Shown here: piece by piece, positions 1 to 5,797 of the stretch | Position numbering within the stretch: the first letter of the stretch is position 1 | How the letters are laid out: each line of letters starts with the position of its first letter | Source of the DNA: Pseudomonadota bacterium | Lineage (GTDB): Bacteria > Pseudomonadota > Gammaproteobacteria > Steroidobacterales > Steroidobacteraceae | Direction of reading: 5' to 3' | DNA length: 6,749 nt | NCBI GenBank assembly: GCA_021779875.1 | Contig: JAJXZV010000324.1 | Span: 1-6,749 of the forward strand | Position numbers and translations under genes: made by a program | The notes under the pieces: generated by a model | What the model was told of the DNA's origin: nothing | Databases searched by the model: none | What the model saw: the letters and a program-made list of their open reading frames with translations, nothing else

Positions 1-229
1 AGGCCCCCTCCTCGCGCAGCGTCGCGACCAGCGCCGGGTGCGGCAACGGTTTGAGCGCGTAGTGCAGCGCGACGCCCGGCAGCGCCGCCGCGAGGCGCCG
101 ATACTGGCCGCGCACCCGCTCGGCGTCGATGATCAGCAGCGGCGATCCGTAGCGCGCCACCAGATGCCGGATCGATGCGTCGGCGAACGGATCGGCGGCC
201 GGATCGAGCTCGCGGGCGGTCTGTAGCAT
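1..229 (-). CDS. Fold-type III PLP-dependent decarboxylase (ornithine/lysine/diaminopimelate decarboxylase family), N-terminal part
   Basis: Only the first 76 codons are present; the gene runs off the left edge. The translation starts MLQTARELDPAADPF and contains LVARYGSPLLIID, a typical opening of the alanine-racemase-like TIM barrel, followed by HYALKPLPHP at residues 56-65. Family knowledge: this is the beta-strand carrying the PLP Schiff-base lysine (YAVKANPHP in relatives), so Lys60 is the inferred cofactor lysine. Such enzymes decarboxylate ornithine, lysine, meso-diaminopimelate or carboxynorspermidine; the specificity residues lie outside the window, so the substrate cannot be named. 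The ATG is the first start after the sua5 stop codon, 12 bases downstream and in the same reading frame. No Shine-Dalgarno is visible in the intervening CGCCGCCGCCCC, so translation may depend on coupling to sua5. The family call is fairly secure; the exact enzyme is not. Confidence 0.8.
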   Translation of the reverse strand, partial: MLQTARELDPAADPFADASIRHLVARYGSPLLIIDAERVRGQYRRLAAALPGVALHYALKPLPHPALVATLREEGA

Positions 230-241
230 GGGGCGGCGGCG

Positions 242-1228
242 TCAGCCGGCGCTGAGTTCGAGCGAGTCTTCGGCCATGCCGCTCGCACGCTGCAGGCGGT
301 CGAGCACCGCGGCCCAGCGCTCCTCCTGCGGCGGCGCCTGCACCAGGATGCGCGCGCAGCCCGCGCGATCCAGCGTGCGCAGGTGGTTGTAGAGGTTGTG
401 GCCGTAGGCGTCGGGCTTCTTGCCCGCGTTGATCCAGGTCATGTTGCGCTGGGTCTGCAGCGGCGGGCGCATGGCGAGCACCGCCACTTTTTCCTGGCGG
501 GCCACCATCTCGCCGGCCCGCGTCTCGAGGTCGTCGCCCGCGACGATCTCGAGCGGCGTGCCCGGAGCGTAGTGGATCGAGCGGTCCCCCGGGGCGCGCG
601 GCGCGGGCCCGCCCACCGCGACCTCGCCCACCACCTGCTCGAGCTGGGAGCGGGTGATGAACCCCGGACGCAGCAGCTGCACGCGTCCGTCGAGACAGGA
701 CACGATCGTCGATTCGAGGCCGATCTGCGCCTCGCCGCCGTCGAGAACCACCCGCACCGTGTCGCCGAATTCCTCGCGCACGTGCTCGGGCTTGGTCGGG
801 CTCAATCGCCCGAAGCGGTTCGCGGACGGGGCGGCGATGCCGCCGCCGAAGGCCGTCAGCAGCTGTTGCGCGATGGGATGGGAGGGCACGCGCACCCCGA
901 TGCTGTTCTGCCCGCCGGTGACGACGTCGTTCACGTTGGCCGCCTTCGGCAGAATGAGCGTCAGCGGACCCGGCCAGAACTGCGCCGCGAGCCGCTCGGC
1001 GACCGGCGGCATTTCCGCGACCCAGCGGTGCAGATAGCGCGGGTTGTCCAGATGCACGATCACCGGGTGGTCCGCAGGACGCCCCTTGACCTCGAAGATC
1101 CGCGCGACCGCCGCGGGATTCGCCGCATTCGCGCCGAGACCGTACACGGTCTCGGTCGGGAACACGACCAGTTCCCCGGCGCGCAGCGCCTCGACGGCCT
1201 CTTCGATTTCGGTCTGGGTTGCTCTCAC
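242..1228 (-). CDS. sua5: L-threonylcarbamoyladenylate synthase, two-domain Sua5 type
   Basis: Makes threonylcarbamoyl-AMP from threonine, bicarbonate and ATP. This is the first step of t6A formation at position 37 of ANN-decoding tRNAs; the Tsa/Kae1 complex then transfers the group in the cytoplasm. The 328-residue product has an N-terminal YrdC-like domain (about residues 3-195) with FPTETVYGLG (23-32), the basic KGRP motif (48-51), FWPGPLTLILP (84-94), GVRVP (111-115), APSAN (133-137) and GLESTIV (170-176). The linker APGDRSIHYAP (212-222) marks the two-domain form, and a Sua5 domain fills the rest; short YrdC/TsaC proteins of about 190 residues lack it. The frame stays open upstream to 1402, but that extension overlaps the protease gene and resembles nothing known. 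I chose the GTG at 1228 because GAGG lies 5 bases before it; the adjacent GTG at 1231 would add one residue. Function is well supported. Confidence 0.95.
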   Translation of the reverse strand: MRATQTEIEEAVEALRAGELVVFPTETVYGLGANAANPAAVARIFEVKGRPADHPVIVHLDNPRYLHRWVAEMPPVAERLAAQFWPGPLTLILPKAANVNDVVTGGQNSIGVRVPSHPIAQQLLTAFGGGIAAPSANRFGRLSPTKPEHVREEFGDTVRVVLDGGEAQIGLESTIVSCLDGRVQLLRPGFITRSQLEQVVGEVAVGGPAPRAPGDRSIHYAPGTPLEIVAGDDLETRAGEMVARQEKVAVLAMRPPLQTQRNMTWINAGKKPDAYGHNLYNHLRTLDRAGCARILVQAPPQEERWAAVLDRLQRASGMAEDSLELSAG

Positions 1229-1233
1229 CACTG

Positions 1234-1237
1234 CCTC
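1234..1237 (-). promoter_or_regulatory. Ribosome binding site deciding the sua5 start
   Basis: GAGG on the minus strand sits 5 bases before the GTG at 1228 and only 2 bases before the GTG at 1231. The spacing favours the second of the two tandem GTG codons. An ATG at 1240 is out of frame and opens only a four-codon reading frame (MRQW), so it is not the start. Confidence 0.6.
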
Positions 1238-1246
1238 ATGATAACA
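1238..1246 (-). promoter_or_regulatory. Candidate extended -10 promoter just upstream of sua5
   Basis: Minus-strand TGTTATCAT matches the extended -10 consensus TGnTATAAT with one mismatch, in otherwise GC-rich DNA. No TTGACA-like -35 lies at the usual distance (CGTGGA at 1266-1261), but extended -10 promoters can work without one. Transcription would be expected to start about 7 bases downstream, near 1231, which would leave a leaderless or nearly leaderless mRNA and would exclude the GAGG ribosome binding site. This rests on motif matching alone, and the gene may instead be transcribed from upstream. Confidence 0.3.
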
Positions 1247-1265
1247 AGACTCGGCCGGGATCCAC

Positions 1266-1280
1266 GACCGCCGAGCGGTC
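1266..1280. repeat. Short perfect inverted repeat between the protease gene and sua5
   Basis: GACCGC, a 3-base spacer and GCGGTC form a 6-bp GC-rich stem 52 bases after the protease stop codon. No T-tract follows on the minus strand (GTGGATCCC comes next), so it is not a canonical intrinsic terminator. It could be a weak structural or 3'-end element, or chance in GC-rich DNA. Confidence 0.3.
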
Positions 1281-1331
1281 CGCGAGCCGCCGCAAAATGT
1301 GTCGCAGTACCGATTTTCGCGCGCGGACGCC

Positions 1332-4199
1332 TCAAGGGGTCGCGGCGGCGCCGCTCTCGGGCGGATCGATGGGCACCCGCCGCCAGGAGCCGTCGCGCTC
1401 ACGGTCGAGCTCGTAGGCCGGCCAATAGTGCTTGTCGAGCTTGAGGGTGATGACGTCGGTCTGGCCGTTCCAGCTCACCGTCTTGACCCGCACCGAGTCG
1501 CGATCCGCCTTGCCGCCGATCGCGCGCAGGAACCCGTTCAGATCGGCCGTCGGCTGCCCGTCGACCTCGGTGATCAGGCGTCCGGCGAACAGCCCGTAGT
1601 GCGTGGCCGGCGACCCGTAGAAGAAATACGATACGAACACCCCGTAGGGCGCCATGCCGCGCTGGACCGCCAGCGCCCGCTGCGGGGCCTGCAGGGTCGC
1701 GCCGGCCCAGATGAGCACCCGATCGATGTTCCGCCCGTTCAGGGCGACCGTGCGCAGCCGCAGCGTCTTCTCGGCGCCGTCGCGCCAGACGGTGACGCCG
1801 ACCTCGGGCGCCTGGACCGCGCGCTCCACTTCGCGAAAGCGGTTCACCACCTCGCCGTCGATCGCCAGCAGCAGGTCGCCGGGCTCGAGCACGGCGGCGG
1901 CCGGCGATCCGGCCACCAGGCGCTCGATGCCGAGCACCTGCCGCCGCTGCGGGCCGTGCGCCTCCAAGCGCCGCACCCATTCGTCCGGCAGCCCGAGCTT
2001 GCGCGCGGCGGCGAGCGACTGCACGCCGAATTCCGCCTCGAAGGAGTGCAGCACGCGGCCGTCCTCGAGGATCCCGATCGTCTCGGTCACCAGTTCGGCC
2101 GGGACGCCCCGGTTGACCTGATCGAGTTCGCGCTGCGACTCGAAGGCGAAGCTCGACCACATCGCGAGCACCTGCCCCTTCTCGTCCGTGAGCACGCCGT
2201 CGAAATCGTTGGGGCCGTTGACCAGGCTCACCGCCTCGAGGTTGCTGTCGCGGAAGCGCAGCGTCCGCGACAGCGGGAAGGCGACCGGATCGATGCTCGC
2301 CACCTGCGTCTTCTGCGACATGACCTTCGAGTCGCCGCGCTGGCCGATCACCCAGACGTCGTCGCCCGGCCGCAGTTCCCGCGTCACGAAGGTCGCGCTG
2401 CGCACCGGGGTGTCGCCGACCGACTTGGGGTCGTAGGAAACGATCGCCACATTGTGCAGCGGATGGATGAACTCGACCTTGCCCGGCACCTCCACCGTGC
2501 CGTCGAACGTGACGCGCACGTCGCCCATGGCGACCGGCACCGTGTTGCGATCCACCGCCACCAGACCCCGGGCCGCGTCGATGATGACGCCGGTCCCGTG
2601 GTAATTCTTCTCAGTCACGCCGGAGACCGAATACGGCATGTCGAAGGTCACCGTCACGAGCGAGGGGGTCAGGCGGTCGATCCGCGGATCGCCGGTCTCG
2701 GCGAAGCGGGTCGCGGCCGGCGCCGCCGGCCCGGCCTCCGGGCCCGGATCGATGCCCGCGCAGGGCCAGACACCCAGCGAATCGTCGCGCCGGCATTTGC
2801 GCGCGGGGAACCAGCGGCGATCCATGCGGATCACCTTGAGTTGCGCCGCGCGGGGATCCTCCAGCGTCACGTAGCGCACCGAGGCGCGCGCCCCGTCCGC
2901 CAGATGCGTCAGCGCCGCCTCGAAATCCTCGAGCCTGCGCATCGGCTTGCCGTCGAAGGCGCCGATCAGGGCGCCCCGGGGGATGCCCGCGCTGCCGAAC
3001 ACGTAGCCGGGATTGGCGACGTACACGCCTCGAATGGGCAGGTTGAAGTGCCGCGCCTGCTGGTAGGACAGGGTGTGCACGACCGCCTCGCCGAACTCCA
3101 GGTACTCGTCCGGCGTGATGTCCCCGAGCGAGCGCACCGGCAACTCGTGAGCGATGCGCTGCGAGCCGCGCTGCAGCTCGAGGCGGATCGTGCCGCCGAC
3201 GCGCTCGTCCAGGATCTCCTCGAGCGCGAAGAACTCCGGCACGGGCCGGCCGTCGATGGTCAGCAGGATGTCGCCGGGCGCGAGCAGCCCGTCGGCGGGC
3301 GACCCGGGCTGCACCTCGGCCACCACCAGCATGCCGGTGAGGTACGGGTAGCCGTGTCGTATGGCCGCCTCGGTGCGCGATTCGAGCCCCAGGCGCCGCA
3401 ACTCGTCGTAGGGCGTGTACTTGAACACGGTTTCGAGCGTGCCGCGCGGCACCGGCTTGCCCGCGTCGATGTAACGCAGCGCGCGGGTCACGGAGGTGAG
3501 GGGCAGGTAGAAGCTCGAAGCCGCGCCGGTGGCGCCGCCGGCGTTCAGCGCGACCACTCGGCCCTCGATGTCGATGACCGGCGATCCCGACGACCCGCCG
3601 GACGTGCCCGACGCCGCCTGGTAGTAGAAGGTGTTGAAATCGTTGTACTTGCCGTACCCGTATTCCGGCGCCTCGCGGTCGAGGCGGGCCAGGGTGCCGG
3701 CGAGAATCGACAACTGTTCGCCCGCGTCGTTGCCGACCACGCGGATCTCCCGGCCGACCACCGCGCCCGCCGGGTACAAGGGCAGCTGCGCCGGCCTGAT
3801 GAAGCGCAGCTTCCCCGGATCGTAACGGTAGATGCCGAAGTCGTGCACCGGATCGCGATACACGGGGTACAGCGGCACCTCCTCGCGATTCTGGAATATC
3901 GCCTGGGCGGTCACCGGTCCGGGCGTGACCACGTGGCGATTCGTCAGGATCAGGCCGCGCTTCGCGTCGATCACGAAGCCGGTGGCCTGCGCGGTCGTAT
4001 TCCACTCGGTGTCGAAGGCGCGCGTGCTGTCGATCTGGATGCTCACGACCCCGCTCGAGATCCGTTCGAGGGTCTGCGCCCAGCCGGCCGCGCTCGGCAC
4101 GGGCGCCGGACGCGCCTTGGCCGGCGCCGGGGCGCCGTGGGCGGCGGAGCAGATCGACAGCCACGCGATCAGCGCGGCGGGTGGAAATTTGCGGGGCAT
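1332..4199 (-). CDS. Exported tandem HtrA-like serine protease with PDZ domains, Nma111/Ynm3-type
   Basis: A 955-residue trypsin-fold protease built from two HtrA-like units. Residues 1-22 resemble a Sec signal peptide (Lys4, hydrophobic PPAALIAWLSICSAA), placing it in the periplasm or outside. Unit 1: a protease domain (about 40-250) with TNRHVV (His89), VHDFGIYRYDP (Asp120) and GGSSGSPV (Ser204), the expected catalytic triad; then two PDZ-like domains (about 260-355, with QPGSPADGLLAPGDILLTID, and 375-460). Unit 2: a protease-like domain (about 505-715) where the equivalent positions are Asn552 (DRNTVP), Asn583 (LHNVAIVSYDP) and PNDFDG (663-668), so it is probably inactive; then two PDZ-like domains (about 725-820 and 835-920). 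This layout and these motifs match yeast Nma111, near 1000 residues. The expected role is protein quality control; substrates are unknown. Mature Cys469 and Cys480, in the inter-unit linker, could form a disulfide. The ATG start has AAGGA 5 bases upstream. Lies 109 bases after gcvPB. Confidence 0.93.
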   Translation of the reverse strand: MPRKFPPAALIAWLSICSAAHGAPAPAKARPAPVPSAAGWAQTLERISSGVVSIQIDSTRAFDTEWNTTAQATGFVIDAKRGLILTNRHVVTPGPVTAQAIFQNREEVPLYPVYRDPVHDFGIYRYDPGKLRFIRPAQLPLYPAGAVVGREIRVVGNDAGEQLSILAGTLARLDREAPEYGYGKYNDFNTFYYQAASGTSGGSSGSPVIDIEGRVVALNAGGATGAASSFYLPLTSVTRALRYIDAGKPVPRGTLETVFKYTPYDELRRLGLESRTEAAIRHGYPYLTGMLVVAEVQPGSPADGLLAPGDILLTIDGRPVPEFFALEEILDERVGGTIRLELQRGSQRIAHELPVRSLGDITPDEYLEFGEAVVHTLSYQQARHFNLPIRGVYVANPGYVFGSAGIPRGALIGAFDGKPMRRLEDFEAALTHLADGARASVRYVTLEDPRAAQLKVIRMDRRWFPARKCRRDDSLGVWPCAGIDPGPEAGPAAPAATRFAETGDPRIDRLTPSLVTVTFDMPYSVSGVTEKNYHGTGVIIDAARGLVAVDRNTVPVAMGDVRVTFDGTVEVPGKVEFIHPLHNVAIVSYDPKSVGDTPVRSATFVTRELRPGDDVWVIGQRGDSKVMSQKTQVASIDPVAFPLSRTLRFRDSNLEAVSLVNGPNDFDGVLTDEKGQVLAMWSSFAFESQRELDQVNRGVPAELVTETIGILEDGRVLHSFEAEFGVQSLAAARKLGLPDEWVRRLEAHGPQRRQVLGIERLVAGSPAAAVLEPGDLLLAIDGEVVNRFREVERAVQAPEVGVTVWRDGAEKTLRLRTVALNGRNIDRVLIWAGATLQAPQRALAVQRGMAPYGVFVSYFFYGSPATHYGLFAGRLITEVDGQPTADLNGFLRAIGGKADRDSVRVKTVSWNGQTDVITLKLDKHYWPAYELDRERDGSWRRVPIDPPESGAAATP

Positions 4200-4204
4200 G
4201 CCGT

Positions 4205-4209
4205 TCCTT
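4205..4209 (-). promoter_or_regulatory. Ribosome binding site of the protease gene
   Basis: AAGGA on the minus strand ends 5 bases before the ATG at 4199. It is among the clearest Shine-Dalgarno sequences in the window and fixes the start, which in turn yields a sensible signal peptide. Confidence 0.7.
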
Positions 4210-4257
4210 GCGGGATTTCGTGAAACTCAGCGACGCGGGTGATCGGACCAGTGGAGC

Positions 4258-4284
4258 CGGCCCGCGGTTCCCGAAGGCGGGCCG
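4258..4284. other. GC-rich stem-loop between gcvPB and the protease gene
   Basis: CGGCCCGC (4258-4265) and GCGGGCCG (4277-4284) form a perfect 8-bp stem with an 11-base loop. The arm at 4277-4282 can instead pair with 4287-4292 (6-bp stem, 4-base loop), and 4261-4267 can pair with 4289-4295 (7 bp), so at least three mutually exclusive folds exist. In the minus-strand transcript the structure lies 24-50 bases after the gcvPB stop codon. No run of T follows, so a canonical intrinsic terminator is not supported; an RNA-stabilising or processing hairpin that lowers expression of the next gene is possible. Confidence 0.4.
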
Positions 4285-4296
4285 CCGCCCGCGGGG

Positions 4297-4308
4297 GCGC
4301 TTCGGCGC
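4297..4308. repeat. Small hairpin directly after the gcvPB stop codon
   Basis: GCGC, a 4-base loop (TTCG on the plus strand, CGAA in the minus-strand transcript) and GCGC. The stem is only 4 bp and abuts the TGA of gcvPB. The stable TTCG tetraloop would form only in a plus-strand RNA, and there is no T-tract. It may be chance. Confidence 0.2.
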
Positions 4309-5784
4309 TCAGGCGCTCATCGCCGGCTTCCAGGCCAGGTCGAGCTGTTTCGCGGCGCGCACGTCGTCCAGCCGCCTGACCGGCATTGTATGCGGAGCGC
4401 CGGTGAGTTTCCCGGGATCGTGCTGCATCTCCCGCCGGATGGCCGCCATCGCCTCGCAGAAGCGGTCGAGATCCTCCTTGCTCTCCGTCTCGGTGGGCTC
4501 GATCAGCAGGCACTCCGGCACCAGCAGCGGGAAATAGGTGGTCGGGGCGTGAAAACCGTAGTCGAGCAGGCGCTTGGCCACGTCCATCGCGGTGATCTGG
4601 TGGAGCTGGTGCTCGCGCTTCAAGGTGATGATGAACTCGTGGCTCGCCCGGCGCTGCGGATAGGCCGCTTCGTAGCCCGCCGCCTGCAGCCGCTTCATCA
4701 GGTAGTTCGCGTTGAGCGTGGCGAACTCGGCGACCCGCGGCATGCCCTCGCGGCCCAGCATCCGCATGTAGACGTAGGCGCGCAGATTGACGCCGGCATT
4801 GCCCATGAACCCCGACAAGCGGCCGATGGAGCGCGGCAGGTCCTTCTCGTCCAGCCAGCGGTAGCGCCCGTCCTCGCGGCCCACGACCGGCACGGGCAGA
4901 TAGGCCGCCAGCCGCTCGCCGACCCCCACCGCGCCGGAGCCCGGTCCGCCGCCGCCGTGCGGGGTGGAGAAGGTCTTGTGCAGGTTCATGTGAATGACGT
5001 CGAAGCCCATGTCGCCCGGCCGCACCTTGCCCAGGATGGCGTTCAGGTTCGCGCCGTCGTAGTACAGCAGCCCGCCCGCCGCATGCACCAGCCGCTCCAC
5101 CTCGGCGATTCGGTGCTCGAACACGCCGAGGGTCGAAGGATTGGTGAGCATGATCCCCGCGGTGCGCTCGCCGAGCGCGGCCTGCAGCCCCTGCATGTCG
5201 ATGTCCCCGTCGGGACCGCAGGGCACCTCCCGAACCTCGAAGCCGCACATGGCCGCGGTGGCCGGATTCGTTCCGTGCGCCGCCTGCGGCACGATGATCT
5301 CCGTGCGCGCGAGGTCGCCCCGATCGCGGTGGTAGGCGCGGATCATGGCCACGCCGGCGAATTCCCCCTGCGCACCCGCCATGGGCGTGAGGCTGACGGC
5401 CCGCATTCCGGTGATCTCCCGGAGCATCTCCTGCAAGTCGTGCAGGCAGGCCATGAATCCCTGCGGCGCGGCGCCGAGCGGATGGCGGCCGAGGAATTCC
5501 GGCAGCATCGCCAGCGTGTTGCAGGCCTTCGGGTTGTACTTCATGGTGCAGGAGCCGAGCGGGTAGAAGTGCGTGTCGATCGAGAAGTTCATCTGCGACA
5601 GACGCGTGAAATGCCGCACGGCCTGCAGCTCCGACACCGCCGGCAGGAGCGGCGGCGCCGTCCGCCGCAGGTGCGCCGGCACCGCGGGCGGTTCGCCCGA
5701 GATCCGCGGAAACTGCGTCCCGGCGCCGCGCCCCGGGCGGCTCGCCTCGAATATCAACGGCTCGCGCAATCCAAGTTCGCTCAT
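4309..5784 (-). CDS. gcvPB: Glycine dehydrogenase (decarboxylating) subunit 2, GcvPB
   Basis: The PLP-carrying subunit of the two-subunit P-protein of the glycine cleavage system. It decarboxylates glycine and passes the aminomethyl group to the lipoyl arm of H-protein in the cytoplasm. The 491-residue length fits the family (about 480-500). Conserved blocks are [13 protein letters not shown] (73-85), [10 protein letters not shown] (135-144), [15 protein letters not shown] (168-182), [10 protein letters not shown] (241-250) and [18 protein letters not shown] (265-282). Lys270 in LHKTF is the expected Schiff-base lysine, followed by the glycine-rich loop. The ATG at 5784 ([13 protein letters not shown]) is preferred because GAGG lies 9 bases upstream; the in-frame ATG at 5790 is only 3 bases from it and would add two residues. 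gcvPB begins 11 bases after the gcvPA stop, whose codon overlaps its ribosome binding site, so coupled expression giving equal subunits is likely. No truncation or missing key residue is seen. Confidence 0.97.
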   Translation of the reverse strand: MSELGLREPLIFEASRPGRGAGTQFPRISGEPPAVPAHLRRTAPPLLPAVSELQAVRHFTRLSQMNFSIDTHFYPLGSCTMKYNPKACNTLAMLPEFLGRHPLGAAPQGFMACLHDLQEMLREITGMRAVSLTPMAGAQGEFAGVAMIRAYHRDRGDLARTEIIVPQAAHGTNPATAAMCGFEVREVPCGPDGDIDMQGLQAALGERTAGIMLTNPSTLGVFEHRIAEVERLVHAAGGLLYYDGANLNAILGKVRPGDMGFDVIHMNLHKTFSTPHGGGGPGSGAVGVGERLAAYLPVPVVGREDGRYRWLDEKDLPRSIGRLSGFMGNAGVNLRAYVYMRMLGREGMPRVAEFATLNANYLMKRLQAAGYEAAYPQRRASHEFIITLKREHQLHQITAMDVAKRLLDYGFHAPTTYFPLLVPECLLIEPTETESKEDLDRFCEAMAAIRREMQHDPGKLTGAPHTMPVRRLDDVRAAKQLDLAWKPAMSA

Positions 5785-5793
5785 CTGCATCCC

Positions 5794-5797
5794 CCTC
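5794..5797 (-). promoter_or_regulatory. gcvPB ribosome binding site overlapping the gcvPA stop codon
   Basis: In minus-strand GTGAGGGGGATG the GA of the gcvPA stop TGA (5798-5796) is also the start of GAGG (5797-5794). The distance is 9 bases to the ATG at 5784 and 3 bases to the ATG at 5790, favouring the former. The overlap implies that ribosomes finishing gcvPA are positioned to restart on gcvPB. Confidence 0.65.

Noticed and set aside
1229..1402. N-terminal extension of the sua5 reading frame to an ATG at 1402
   Set aside because: It would overlap the 3' end of the protease gene by 71 bases and add 58 residues with no homology to the YrdC domain; the GTG at 1228 with GAGG upstream gives the normal family start.
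383..1444. A 353-codon open frame on the plus strand opposite sua5
   Set aside because: Antisense and in register with sua5, composition-driven, with an Arg/His-rich product that lacks any motif.
1375..4090. Two protease-PDZ units as a result of two fused genes or a frameshift
   Set aside because: The reading frame is continuous without interruption and the full length and domain order match a known single-chain family (Nma111/Ynm3).
4139..4160. Lipoprotein signal at Cys17 of the protease
   Set aside because: The residues before the cysteine are L-S-I, and Ile at the -1 position is atypical for a lipobox; a cleavable Sec signal ending near residue 22 fits better.
1299..4223. A 974-codon open frame on the plus strand covering the whole protease gene
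   Set aside because: It is in codon register with the minus-strand gene, so its stop codons would be TTA, CTA or TCA codons in the protease, which are rare in a high-GC genome. The translation is rich in Arg, His and Asp with no recognisable motif, while the opposite strand encodes an unmistakable protease.
4258..4308. Intrinsic terminator after gcvPB
   Set aside because: The stems are strong, but no T-rich tract follows on the minus strand, so the defining second half of an intrinsic terminator is missing.
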